DNA of 64,000 nt from Phenylobacterium sp. LH3H17 (GTDB lineage: Bacteria > Pseudomonadota > Alphaproteobacteria > Caulobacterales > Caulobacteraceae). This document shows positions 53,054 to 61,096 of this stretch, piece by piece. The stretch spans positions 682,001 to 746,000 of the forward strand of contig NZ_CP101283.1 in NCBI RefSeq assembly GCF_024298925.1, written 5' to 3'. Position numbers and translations under genes: made by a program. Position 1 is the first letter of the stretch. Each line of letters opens with the position of its first letter. The notes beneath the pieces were generated by a model. That model did not search any database and was not told the DNA's origin. It saw only the letters and a list, made by a program, of their open reading frames with translations.

Positions 53054-54082
53054 ATGGCCTCGCCGCTGGAGACGCGGCTGGCGGCCTATATCGCCGGCCG
53101 CATGCCGGGGGTCGCGGAGGTGGCGGTCGACAGCCTGACCCGCATCTCCGGCGGCGCCTCGCGCGAGACCTACCGCTTCCGCCTGAGCTGGCGCGACGCG
53201 GAAGGCAGGGCGCTCGAGCGCAAGCTGATCCTCCGCCGCGATCCCCCCGCCTCGCTGATCGACACCGAGCGGCGGATCGAGTTCGAGGCCTATCGCGCCT
53301 TCTTCGGCTCGGTCGTGCCGGTGCCCGAGATGCTGTGGCTGGAAGAGGCCGACGCGGCCCTGGACCACCCGTTCTTCATCGCCGAGGAGATCGCGGGGTT
53401 CCAGGCCTCGCCCGGCCTGCTTTGGGCCGAGCCCTATGCGGCGAACCTGGAAGCCCTGGCGCAACGCAAGTGGACGATCCTGGGCGAGATCGCCAAGGCC
53501 GATCCCGCCGCCGTCGGCCTGGACCAGGTGATGGAGCCGGTGGCGTCCGACGCCTGCTGGAATCGCGAGCTCTCCTATTGGGAAGGCGTGCTGGACGAGG
53601 ACGAGGCCGAACCCCTGCCGATCATCCGCGCGGCGATTCGCTGGCTGCGCGCCAACCCGCCGCCGCCGCCGCGCAAGGTGGGCGTGGTGCATGGCGACTA
53701 CCGCACCGGCAACTTCCTCTATGACGAACAGGGCGTCATCCACGGGATCCTGGACTGGGAGATGGCTCATCTGGGCGACCCGCTGGAGGACCTGGGCTGG
53801 AGCCTCAACCCGGTCTGGTCGTTCGGTCGCGGCCTGGCCGGCGGTCTGGTCCCGCGCGAAAAGGCCATCGCCATCTGGGAAGCCGCCAGCGGCATGGCCG
53901 CCGACCCGGCGGCGCTGCACTGGTGGGAGCTGTTCAACTGCGTGAAGGGCCAGGCGATCTGGGTCTCCTCGGCCCGCGCCTGGATCGACGGCGGCAACCG
54001 CGAGCCCATCATGGCCTATCCGCCCTGGGCCCTGCAGAACGCCCAGGACCGCGCGGCGCTGAAAGTGATGGGCCGGCTATGA
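53054..54082 (+). CDS. APH/ACAD10-like phosphotransferase-family protein
   Basis: A 342-residue protein of the aminoglycoside-phosphotransferase fold. SGGASRETYRFRLSW begins the N-lobe, and HGDYRTGNFLYDEQG with GILDWEMAHLGDPLEDLGW supply the catalytic Asp and the metal-binding residues. In P450 and acyl-CoA dehydrogenase contexts, such proteins are thought to phosphorylate hydroxy-acyl substrates, as in ACAD10, not antibiotics. A TTG codon at 53045 would overlap the P450 stop; the ATG at 53054 is used. It overlaps the next gene by four bases. Confidence 0.85.
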   Translation: MASPLETRLAAYIAGRMPGVAEVAVDSLTRISGGASRETYRFRLSWRDAEGRALERKLILRRDPPASLIDTERRIEFEAYRAFFGSVVPVPEMLWLEEADAALDHPFFIAEEIAGFQASPGLLWAEPYAANLEALAQRKWTILGEIAKADPAAVGLDQVMEPVASDACWNRELSYWEGVLDEDEAEPLPIIRAAIRWLRANPPPPPRKVGVVHGDYRTGNFLYDEQGVIHGILDWEMAHLGDPLEDLGWSLNPVWSFGRGLAGGLVPREKAIAIWEAASGMAADPAALHWWELFNCVKGQAIWVSSARAWIDGGNREPIMAYPPWALQNAQDRAALKVMGRL

Positions 54083-54459
54083 AACCCGATGTCCCCGCCG
54101 TCCTGGCCGAGACCGCCGCCCTGATGGTGCGCAACGCTGCGCCGGACGTGCCCCCGGCCGAGCGGGCGGGGGCCTTGGGCCTGTCCGCCGCCCTGCTGGG
54201 CTTCGCCGCCCAGGCCTGGGACGGAGCGGCCCACAACCTCGTCCAGGAGAACCGCGCCATCCGCACCCTGCTGGGCGAGGCCGGATCGGACGAGGACCTG
54301 CATCTCTCGGTCCTCTCCGCGGAGAACGACCGCCTGCGCGCGACGCTGATCGCCCTGCACACCGAGGTCGAAGGCAAGGACCCGGCGAGGGAGGCCGCCA
54401 TCTGGGCCGAACTGGTGGCGTCCACCGAACGCCGGTTGGTCGCCGGATCGCCGGTGTAG
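54079..54459 (+). CDS. Small helical protein of unknown function
   Basis: A 126-residue, mostly alpha-helical, acidic protein without signal peptide or recognisable motif. Its start overlaps the stop of the phosphotransferase gene (ATGA), so the two proteins may form a complex or act together. The dispersed repeat follows seven bases after its stop. Confidence 0.65.
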   Translation: MKPDVPAVLAETAALMVRNAAPDVPPAERAGALGLSAALLGFAAQAWDGAAHNLVQENRAIRTLLGEAGSDEDLHLSVLSAENDRLRATLIALHTEVEGKDPAREAAIWAELVASTERRLVAGSPV

Positions 54460-54465
54460 TCAGAG

Positions 54466-54617
54466 AGTCAAAGTCCCCCTCAGTCAGCTTCGCTGACAGC
54501 TCCCCCAGAGGGGGAGCATCTGTGACAGCGCAAACCCGGATCCTCCCCAGCGCGCAGCGCGATTTGGGGGAGGTGGCGCGTCGCCATCTTCGGCGACGTG
54601 GCGGAGGGGGTTGAAGC
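54466..54617 (-). repeat. Dispersed two-block repeat, copy 2 (inverted A 54466-54520, inverted B 54539-54617)
   Basis: Relative to copy 1 at 29463-29608, block A (55 bp) and block B (about 80 bp) are both present as reverse complements, with only scattered substitutions. On the plus strand block A still comes first, so on the strand matching copy 1 the order is B then A, with an 18-bp spacer unlike the 11-bp spacer in copy 1. It sits between convergent genes and is non-coding. Confidence 0.8.
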
Positions 54618-54625
54618 GCGCCGAC

Positions 54626-54943
54626 CTAGCCACGGGCAGCCGTCACTGGCGTCAGGAAGGTCCGCTCCTCCGACAGGATGAAGCGTTTCTCCTGGGCCAT
54701 GGCGAAGTTGGCGGCTCCGGCCGAGTCGGTCTTGAGCCGGGCGCGATAGGCCTCGTAGGCCGCCAGGTTCTCGAATGAGATCAGGGCGTGGGCGATGTTG
54801 TTGGTCCCCTCGTGCGGCAACCAGTAGCCGAGCAGGTCGCCGCCGCAGGCCGGGATGATGGTCAACCAGTTTCGGGCATAGGCCTCGAAGGCGTCCCTCT
54901 GGAACGGGTCGATGACATAACGGATGGCGCAGGTGACGGTCAT
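54626..54943 (-). CDS. NIPSNAP-family protein
   Basis: A 105-residue dimeric alpha/beta-barrel protein. [38 protein letters not shown] and [18 protein letters not shown] are the characteristic two-thirds of the NIPSNAP domain, related to antibiotic-biosynthesis monooxygenases. Its function is not known. It is divergent from an ArsR-type regulator gene, which probably controls it. Confidence 0.85.
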   Translation of the reverse strand: MTVTCAIRYVIDPFQRDAFEAYARNWLTIIPACGGDLLGYWLPHEGTNNIAHALISFENLAAYEAYRARLKTDSAGAANFAMAQEKRFILSEERTFLTPVTAARG

Positions 54944-55044
54944 GGGATGCTCCGAGGGATCGCCGCCGTTCTAGCGGTGTGGGCGCCCTGCATGCTTCGA
55001 CCTGGACCGAACTGTCGGCGGCGGGCCTGTGTTAGTCTTCCACG

Positions 55045-55731
55045 ATGAGACTGGGTCCGGACATCGTGCGCATCGCCGCCCTGCTGGGGGACCCGGCCCG
55101 GGCCAACATGCTGGCGGCCCTGATGGGCGGCCAGGCGCTGACCGCCGGCGAACTGGCCCGTGAGGCTGGGGTGACGCCGCAGACCGCTTCCAGCCATCTG
55201 GCGAAACTCGCCGACGGCGGGCTGCTCGTCGCTCGGCGCCAGGGCCGTCACGCCTATTTCGCGCTGGCGGGCCCGGAAGTCGCCGATCTGCTGGAGACGC
55301 TGATGGGGCTCGCCGAGCGGGCCGGCCACCAGCGGGTACGTCCGGGGCCGAGGGAGCCCGCCCTGCGAATGGCGCGGGTCTGCTACGATCATCTGGCCGG
55401 GGAGCTGGGGGTGGCCCTGCTGGACAGCCTGACGGACCGCGCCCTGATCGAGGATCGCGAGGGCTCGCTCAGCCTGACCGTGGAGGGCGCGGGCTTCATG
55501 CGGGCCCTCGGCGTGGAGACGGCTGGATTGGCCCGCGGGCGCCGGCCGCTCTGCAAGGCCTGCCTCGACTGGAGCGTGCGGCGCAGCCATCTGGGCGGCG
55601 CGCTCGGCAAGGCTCTGCTGGACCAGGTCTACGCCAGGGGCTGGGCGCGCCAGGTCGCGGGCAGTCGGGTGGTCAGCTTCTCAGCGCCGGGCCTGGCGGC
55701 CTTCAAGGCCGCGTTTCACTCACCCCCATGA
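55045..55731 (+). CDS. ArsR-family winged-helix transcriptional regulator
   Basis: A 228-residue regulator. Residues 1-90 form the winged helix: DPARANMLAALMGGQALTAGELAREAGVTPQTASSHLAKL, followed by the wing LLVARRQGRHAYFAL. The C-terminal 130 residues form a second domain containing LCKACLDWSVRRSHLGGALG with a C-x2-C pair that might bind metal or sense oxidation. The gene is divergent from the NIPSNAP gene with about 100 bp between them, a typical repressor arrangement. Its 3' end overlaps the convergent DUF1810 gene by 12 bp. Confidence 0.88.
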   Translation: MRLGPDIVRIAALLGDPARANMLAALMGGQALTAGELAREAGVTPQTASSHLAKLADGGLLVARRQGRHAYFALAGPEVADLLETLMGLAERAGHQRVRPGPREPALRMARVCYDHLAGELGVALLDSLTDRALIEDREGSLSLTVEGAGFMRALGVETAGLARGRRPLCKACLDWSVRRSHLGGALGKALLDQVYARGWARQVAGSRVVSFSAPGLAAFKAAFHSPP

Positions 55732-56154
55732 GCGCAGGATCTCGAGCGTTCGCGCGTCCGGCCCCTTGAACCAGCGATCGATCGCCCTGGGAAAGGCCGG
55801 CTCATGCGGCGCCACGGCCTCGAACAACGTCATGGACGAGTGGAACTTGAGATGGTCGGGATATCCAAACAGATCCTGGACCGACGCTGCGGGCGCATGG
55901 ATTGCGACGTTCGTTAAGTTGATCAGTCGGTCACGCAGCACCGAGTGGGTAAGGTAGGCCCTGGCCTCCGCCCGTGATCGGATGGCGTAGCGAACGGCCA
56001 TGGGGCTATGGCCCAGGCCCGCCACCTGCGGAAACATGAACCACATCCAGTGGGTCGTCTTGCGCCCAGCCTTGAGCTCATCGCATGCGTCCTCGAAGAC
56101 GTCGGCCTGTGCTTCCAGGAACCGGGACAGGTCGAAGGGGTCGAGATTGCTCAC
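55720..56154 (-). CDS. DUF1810-family protein
   Basis: A 144-residue cytoplasmic protein. The motifs LSRFLEAQADVFEDACDELKAGRKTTHWMWFMFPQ, GLGHSPMAVRYAI and DDLKFHSSMTLF-like (DHLKFHSSMTLFEAV) are diagnostic of DUF1810. The family's function is unknown. It lies alone between two plus-strand units. Confidence 0.88.
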   Translation of the reverse strand: MSNLDPFDLSRFLEAQADVFEDACDELKAGRKTTHWMWFMFPQVAGLGHSPMAVRYAIRSRAEARAYLTHSVLRDRLINLTNVAIHAPAASVQDLFGYPDHLKFHSSMTLFEAVAPHEPAFPRAIDRWFKGPDARTLEILRSWG

Positions 56155-56273
56155 CTGTCCATCCTATGAGGCGCCTCCGCGCCTCGACAAGACGGCCCCG
56201 GTCGGCTTTGCTGCGCCGCCCTCCTATTCCGGAGGGCCATGATTCAACGATTTTGATTGGGGACGATTTCCAC

Positions 56274-56678
56274 ATGCCGAGGATGGCGCCTGAACCTACG
56301 CCCGAGACCCAGCATTTCTGGGACGGAACCGCCCGGGGCGAACTGCTCCTGCAGCGCAACAAGCAGACCGGCGAGGCCTATTTCCCGCCGCGTCCGTTCT
56401 GCCCGAAGACCGGCTCTCGCGACGTCGAGGTCTTCAAGGCCTCCGGCCGCGCGACCCTCTATTCCTACGTGATCAACGCCCGCCCGCGCCCCGACATGGG
56501 GACCGAGCCGCATTCGATCGCCGTGGTGCAGCTGGAGGAAGGTCCGCGGATGATGACCAACATCGTGGGCTGCCCGCAGACCCCCGAGGCCCTGGTCCTC
56601 GACATGCCGCTCGAGGTCGTCTTCGAGAAGATCAGCGACACCATCTCGCTGCCCCTGTTCCAACCGGCCAAGGGCTGA
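56274..56678 (+). CDS. DUF35/OB-fold protein paired with thiolase, degenerate zinc ribbon
   Basis: A 134-residue protein: an N-terminal rubredoxin-like segment followed by an OB-fold. In the usual family a C-x2-C...C-x2-C zinc ribbon precedes the PPR motif. Here the region reads LQRNKQTGEAYFPPRPFCPKTGS, so only one of the four cysteines remains and zinc binding is doubtful. Such proteins form complexes with the adjacent thiolase-fold enzyme and shape its CoA site. The start codon of that partner lies nine bases after this stop. The ATG at 56274 is taken from the family N-terminus. Confidence 0.82.
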   Translation: MPRMAPEPTPETQHFWDGTARGELLLQRNKQTGEAYFPPRPFCPKTGSRDVEVFKASGRATLYSYVINARPRPDMGTEPHSIAVVQLEEGPRMMTNIVGCPQTPEALVLDMPLEVVFEKISDTISLPLFQPAKG

Positions 56679-56687
56679 GGCGAGACC

Positions 56688-57830
56688 ATGAAACAGAATT
56701 CCGTTGCGGTCGTCGGGGCCGCCGAAACCACCAAGATGGGCAAGATTCCGGACGTCTCCGTGATCGGCCTGCACGCGGACGCCGCGCTGAACGCCATGAA
56801 GGACGCGGGGCTCAACCCGTCCGACATCGACGGCGTGGCCTGCGCCGGCATCTCGCCGGTCGAGCTGGCTCACTATCTGGGCATCACGCCCACCTATGCC
56901 GACGGCACCAGCGTCGGCGGCTGTTCCTTCATGCTGCACGTCCGCCACGCGGCCGCCGCCATCAATGAAGGCCTGTGCAAGACCGTGCTGATCACCCACG
57001 GGGAATCGGGCCGCTCGCGGGTCGGCGCCGGGGGCTTCGGCCGTTCGCCGTCCAGCCTGATGGGCCAGTTCGAAATGCCCTACGGCGTCACCAGCCCGCC
57101 GACGATGTTCACCATCCCGGTGCTTCGCTACATGAAGACCTACGGGGTGACCGAGCAGGACCTGGCCATGGTCGCCGTCGTCCAGCGGGAGTGGGCCGCG
57201 CTCAATCCGCGCTCCAGCTTCAAGGACCCGATCACCGTCGACGACGTGCTCAATTCGCCGATGATCGCCTGGCCGTTCCGCATGCTGATGTGTTGCCTGG
57301 TGACCGACGGCGGCGGGGCCCTGATCCTCACCAGCGCGGACCGGGCCAAGGACTTCCCGAATAAGCCGGTCTACGTGCTGGGCACGGGCGAAAGCGTCGA
57401 GACGCCGCTGGTCAGCCAGATGGAGGACTTCAACACCTCCAAGGCCTTCCGCGTCTCGGGCAAGAAGGCCTTCGACGAAGCCGGGATCAAGCACGACGAC
57501 GTCGACCACCTTATGATCTACGACGCCTTCGCCCACCTGCCGCTCTACGGCCTGGAGGACCTGGGCTTCTGCAAGCCCGGCGAGGCCAAGGATTTCATCA
57601 ATGGCCGCAACACCGCCATCGGCGGAAAGCTGCCGCTGAACACCAACGGCGGCGGGCTCTCCTACATGCACTCCGGGATGTACGGCATGTACGCTTTGCA
57701 GGAGTCGGTGCGCCAGCTCCGGGGCGTCGCACCGGCCCAGGTGAAGGACGCCAAGATCAGCGTCTGCCACGGGGTGGGAGGTATGTTCGCCGCCTCGGGG
57801 ACGATCATCTTCTCGAACGAAAAAGGCTAG
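56688..57830 (+). CDS. SCP2/Ltp2-type thiolase-fold acetyltransferase or aldolase
   Basis: A 380-residue thiolase-superfamily protein without the features of classical degradative thiolases. VAVVGAAETTKMGK begins the family, VGGCSFMLHVRHAAAAI has a Cys at the nucleophile position, and HGVGGMFAASGTIIF ends it. With its DUF35 partner it resembles the Ltp2/ChsH2-type enzymes that release propionyl-CoA or acetyl-CoA from sterol side chains, or SCP-x thiolases. It may therefore be an aldolase or a thiolase. Two hairpins follow the gene. Confidence 0.82.
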   Translation: MKQNSVAVVGAAETTKMGKIPDVSVIGLHADAALNAMKDAGLNPSDIDGVACAGISPVELAHYLGITPTYADGTSVGGCSFMLHVRHAAAAINEGLCKTVLITHGESGRSRVGAGGFGRSPSSLMGQFEMPYGVTSPPTMFTIPVLRYMKTYGVTEQDLAMVAVVQREWAALNPRSSFKDPITVDDVLNSPMIAWPFRMLMCCLVTDGGGALILTSADRAKDFPNKPVYVLGTGESVETPLVSQMEDFNTSKAFRVSGKKAFDEAGIKHDDVDHLMIYDAFAHLPLYGLEDLGFCKPGEAKDFINGRNTAIGGKLPLNTNGGGLSYMHSGMYGMYALQESVRQLRGVAPAQVKDAKISVCHGVGGMFAASGTIIFSNEKG

Positions 57831-57847
57831 GTTTTCCGCCTCTTACC

Positions 57848-57912
57848 GCACCTTATGCTGCGCAGCATGAGGTGCAGCAATTTCGCCCTCCCAGGCTTGG
57901 CCCGGGAGGGCG
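57848..57912 (+). terminator. Two adjacent hairpins downstream of the thiolase gene
   Basis: 57848-57875 is a 28-bp near-perfect palindrome with no loop (one mismatch, which can be a G-U pair), followed by AATTT. 57884-57912 is a 9-bp GC-rich stem with an 11-nt loop, followed by ATTTCG. Together they probably end the DUF35-thiolase transcript. The first could also be a protein-binding site. Confidence 0.55.
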
Positions 57913-57951
57913 ATTTCGTAGGCGGTCAGCCGCCATGCTATAGGGCTCGAG

Positions 57952-59451
57952 ATGGGGCGGATCACAGGCTTGAGAACGGGCGCGGCCCTGATCCTCGCGA
58001 TCGGGCTGGCCGTCCTGCAGGCCTCGGCCGCGCGGGCCCAGACCCCGCGCGCGCCGGACTTGACCCTGACCGGGACCCTCACCGGCGCGGCGCATGAGAC
58101 CTATACGGAGGTTCCGTTCAAGGTCCCGGACGGCGTCGAGCGGATCACCGTCGAGTTCACCTACGCCGGCAAGGCCGACCGCTCGGTCATCGACCTGGGT
58201 CTGCGCGATCCCGAACGGTTCCGCGGGTGGAGTGGGGGCAACAAGTCCAGCTTCACCCTGGCCGAGAGCGACGCCACGCCGTCCTACCTGCCGGGACCGT
58301 TGAAGGCCGGGACCTGGAGACTGGTGCTGGGCGCGCCGAACATCCGCAAGGCCGCGCGCGCCGACTATGGCGCCAGGATCTGGTTCGACCGGAAGGGCCA
58401 GCCGTTCGCGGGCTTCTCGGCCGCGCCTCTGGCCAGTGGCGAGCGCTGGTGGCGCGGCGACCTGCACATGCACACCGGCCACTCGGACGGGTCCTGCCTG
58501 TCGCGCAAGGGGATGAAGGTCCCGTGCCCGGTGTTCAAGACCGCCGAGGCCGCCGCCGCCCGCGGCCTCGACTTCATCGCCATCACCGACCACAACGCCA
58601 CCTCTCACCTTGAGGCCATGCGCGAGCTGGCGCCCTATTTCGACGACCTCCTGCTGATCCCCGGCCGGGAGGTCACCACCTTCTACGGCCACGCCAACCT
58701 GTTCGGCCCGACGGCCTTCGTCGACTTCCAACTAGGCGGCGCCCGTGCGCCGTCGATGGACACGATCCTCGACCAGGCGAAGACGGCCGGCGGGATGGTG
58801 TCGATCAATCATCCCGGCCTGCCCTCGGGCGAGGCCTGTATGGGCTGCGGCTGGACCGCCAAGGACACCGATTTCTCGCGCATCGCGGCGATCGAGGTCG
58901 TGAACGGCGGGCTCGCCGAGGGGCCGCTCTCGGGCGTCGGCTTCTGGGAGGCGCGGCTTAACGCCGGCCATCGGATCACCGCGGTCGGCGGCTCGGACAA
59001 CCACGACGCCACCTTGCCGCCCGACAAGGCGCCGGCCATCGGCGTGCCGACCACCGTGGTCCGCGCCCCGGAGCTGAGCCAGGCCGCCATACTGGCGGCG
59101 ATCGGGCGGGGCCATGTGTTCCTCGACCTGGCCGGCACCCCCGACCGGCTCCTGGAGGTCCGCGCGGTCTCCGGCGGAGCTCAAGCCGAGATGGGCGACG
59201 CTCTGGCCGCTCCGGCCGGGGCGAGGGTTCGAGTCGAGGTCCATGTCGTGGGCGTCGACGGCGGATCGCTGTCGCTGGCGGGGAACTCCGGCGCGGCGCC
59301 CACCGGCCTGATCCTCGCCGGGCGCGACGTGACCAGGACCTTCGATTTCATCGCCGATGGCCGCGCCTCGTGGCTGCGCGTGGACGTCCGCGGCGCCGAC
59401 GGACGGCTGCTCCTGCTGGGCAATCCGATCTACTTCAACGCCGTCCCCTAG
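57952..59451 (+). CDS. CehA/McbA-family PHP metallohydrolase, exported
   Basis: A 499-residue periplasmic protein with a signal peptide (ending AARAQ). An N-terminal beta-sandwich (residues 35-160) precedes the polymerase and histidinol phosphatase (PHP) domain. The PHP metal motifs are DLHMHTGHSDG and ITDHN, then GREVTTFYGHANLFG and GGSDNHDA. Members of this CehA-like group hydrolyse phosphoesters or carbamates; the natural substrate is not known. The gene stands alone between terminator hairpins and the RR gene. Confidence 0.85.
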   Translation: MGRITGLRTGAALILAIGLAVLQASAARAQTPRAPDLTLTGTLTGAAHETYTEVPFKVPDGVERITVEFTYAGKADRSVIDLGLRDPERFRGWSGGNKSSFTLAESDATPSYLPGPLKAGTWRLVLGAPNIRKAARADYGARIWFDRKGQPFAGFSAAPLASGERWWRGDLHMHTGHSDGSCLSRKGMKVPCPVFKTAEAAAARGLDFIAITDHNATSHLEAMRELAPYFDDLLLIPGREVTTFYGHANLFGPTAFVDFQLGGARAPSMDTILDQAKTAGGMVSINHPGLPSGEACMGCGWTAKDTDFSRIAAIEVVNGGLAEGPLSGVGFWEARLNAGHRITAVGGSDNHDATLPPDKAPAIGVPTTVVRAPELSQAAILAAIGRGHVFLDLAGTPDRLLEVRAVSGGAQAEMGDALAAPAGARVRVEVHVVGVDGGSLSLAGNSGAAPTGLILAGRDVTRTFDFIADGRASWLRVDVRGADGRLLLLGNPIYFNAVP

Positions 59452-59488
59452 CGGCTGTTCGACGCGCCCCGACAGTCTGAAACTCTTC

Positions 59489-59506
59489 TTAACCCTGTCG
59501 GGCCTA
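59489..59506 (+). promoter_or_regulatory. Shared 18-bp motif upstream of response-regulator gene (copy 2)
   Basis: TTAACCCTGTCGGGCCTA, 50 bp before the start of the regulator at 59539. It matches copy 1 at 6189-6206 at 14 of 18 positions without gaps. See that entry. Confidence 0.5.
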
Positions 59507-59538
59507 TGCCAGTCCCAACGTACTTTGTCGGGAACATC

Positions 59539-60141
59539 ATGGGGCTGAATCCGGAATCCCGCGCCCGCTTCAATCTCGAGCGCGCCTCGGTGTTGCTGCT
59601 CGAGGATTCGACCATGGGCATGAGCATCCTGGTGCAGATTCTGACGGGTTTCGGCGTCAGGACGCTTCACCGCTGCGAGAACGTCGAAGAGGCGCAGGCC
59701 ACGGTCCAGAAGGTCGAGCTCGACCTGGTGATCGCCGACTCCCTGGGGGCCGGCGGCGAGGGCTATGACTTCGTCAAATGGCTGCGCCAGAGCCGCATCG
59801 AGCCCAACTGCTTCGCCCCGGTCCTGCTCACCGCCGGCCACACGCCGCGCGACGCGGTGTCCAAGGCGCGCGACTGCGGCGCCCACTTCATCATGGCCAA
59901 GCCCCTGACCCCGATCACGGTCCTGGAGCGGATCCTCTGGATCTCGAAGGAGGGCCGGCGCTTCGTCGAGTGCGACACCTATATGGGGCCTGACCGGCGC
60001 TTCAAGAACGAGGGCGTGCCGCCCGGAACGGTCGGCCGCCGCCGCGACGACCTGCCCCCCGTGGTCGGCGAGGCCGAGACCCCCAACATGGAACAGGACG
60101 TCATCGACGGTCTCATGAAGACGCGACGGGTGGAACTGTGA
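59539..60141 (+). CDS. CheYIII-like response regulator, paralogue of 61093-61689
   Basis: A 200-residue protein: receiver domain (about 15-135) plus an Arg-rich C-terminal extension. Acidic pocket E22-D23, phosphoacceptor D67 (LVIADSLGAGGEG), Thr in LLTAGHT and Lys in MAKPLTPIT are present, so phosphorylation is possible. The tail has YMGPDRRFKNEG, GRRRDDLPP and a C-terminal DGLMKTRRVEL, all matched in CheYIII at 61093. The ATG at 59539 aligns with the start of that paralogue. The stop overlaps the next gene (GTGA). Confidence 0.9.
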   Translation: MGLNPESRARFNLERASVLLLEDSTMGMSILVQILTGFGVRTLHRCENVEEAQATVQKVELDLVIADSLGAGGEGYDFVKWLRQSRIEPNCFAPVLLTAGHTPRDAVSKARDCGAHFIMAKPLTPITVLERILWISKEGRRFVECDTYMGPDRRFKNEGVPPGTVGRRRDDLPPVVGEAETPNMEQDVIDGLMKTRRVEL

Positions 60142-60623
60142 GCGCTGTCCGAATCCACATCCCGCCGGTCCGACTGGCCAAGCTGCTGCGCACGCCGGGC
60201 GGCCTGCCGGTCGCCGAGGCGGTTCAGCGGGCCGGCGCCGGCCTGGAAAGCCTCAAGGGCGAGTGCCTCACCGAGCTGCAGTCGGTGCTGGAGGCGGCCG
60301 AGGGCTGCGCCGCCCGCGCCGGCGCCACGTACGACCCGGCCCTGCTGGACGAACTCTACGCCATCGTGGCCACCCCGATCGGCATTCCCAGCGTCTGCGG
60401 CCTGGCCTCGGTGGACACCGCTCTGATCAGCCTCTCGGACCTGTTGGACTATCTGAAGGGCCAGGAACGCTGGGACGCCAACGCCGTGGCCGTCCACCTG
60501 CGCGCCTTCCGCCTGCTGCTGCACACCGAGGGCGCGGCCGACGCCGCAGGCGCCCAGGCGGTCCTGGCCGGCCTGCGCAAGGTCAGCCAGCGCTACGCCC
60601 GGCCCGAGACCGCGGCGGAGTAG
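60138..60623 (+). CDS. CheE-like protein, paralogue of 60647-61096
   Basis: A 161-residue helical protein of the CheE type found beside CheYIII in Caulobacter-like chemotaxis clusters. Shared features with the protein at 60647-61096 are an N-terminal RxxxLxRTPGGLP-type segment, ESLKGECLTELQ and a C-terminal VAVHLRAFRLL pattern. It is coupled to the regulator gene by a GTGA overlap, the same arrangement as in the other pair. Its role in chemotaxis is not established; it may modulate its partner regulator. Confidence 0.8.
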   Translation: MSAVRIHIPPVRLAKLLRTPGGLPVAEAVQRAGAGLESLKGECLTELQSVLEAAEGCAARAGATYDPALLDELYAIVATPIGIPSVCGLASVDTALISLSDLLDYLKGQERWDANAVAVHLRAFRLLLHTEGAADAAGAQAVLAGLRKVSQRYARPETAAE

Positions 60624-60646
60624 GGCTAACTCCGGTCGGATTTGTC

Positions 60647-61096
60647 CTACGGATTGAGCCGGTCGGTGATGGTCCACAGGCCGTCGACCACCGACTTCAG
60701 CGACGCCGGATCCTCGCCGTCCTTGGTCCACAGCAGGCGCAGGGCGCTGACATGGACCCCGATGCTCGTCCAGTCGGCGCGTTTGTGCGTACGCTGACGA
60801 TCCACCAGTTCGCACAGGCTGTAACAGGCGTCGCACAGCACGCGCTTGTTGAACAGGCCGGCGATGTCGAGGATGGTCGAACCCTCCTCATAGACGCTGT
60901 CGAGGGAGGCCGTACGCTCCTTGCACATGACTTCCAGGCGGCCGATCATTCCGCCGAGCGACTTCATGGCGTCGCCGGCGTGGGCGGCGAGTTCGCGCTG
61001 AGCGCGTTCGCTGGCCAGGCCCGCGGTCATGCCGCCCGGGCGGGCGACCTGTTCGGTGAGGCGATACTTGACCTTGAGGAACTCTGGGTCGCTCAC
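60647..61096 (-). CDS. cheE: CheE-like chemotaxis protein
   Basis: A 149-residue helical protein, last gene of the chemotaxis run. It starts at GTG, overlapping the cheYIII stop (GTGA), and reads VSDPEFLKVKYRLTEQVARPGG. Conserved blocks are LGGMIGRLEVMCKER, ILDIAGLFNKRVLCDACYSLCELVD and the WTSIGVHVSALRLLW region. By synteny it corresponds to CheE of the Caulobacter major cluster. The first 6 codons were chosen from the overlap rather than an upstream ATG, which lies in the wrong frame context. Confidence 0.85.
   Translation of the reverse strand: MSDPEFLKVKYRLTEQVARPGGMTAGLASERAQRELAAHAGDAMKSLGGMIGRLEVMCKERTASLDSVYEEGSTILDIAGLFNKRVLCDACYSLCELVDRQRTHKRADWTSIGVHVSALRLLWTKDGEDPASLKSVVDGLWTITDRLNP

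Noticed and set aside
53054..54082. Aminoglycoside resistance phosphotransferase
   Set aside because: The APH fold is shared by many enzymes, and the context with P450 and thiolase genes suggests acyl or hydroxy-lipid metabolism.
57848..57875. tRNA-like or attachment site
   Set aside because: It is a simple near-perfect palindrome with no tRNA arms and no integrase gene nearby.
59489..59506. CtrA binding site
   Set aside because: Only one TTAA half is present; the second half-site at N7 spacing is missing in both copies.
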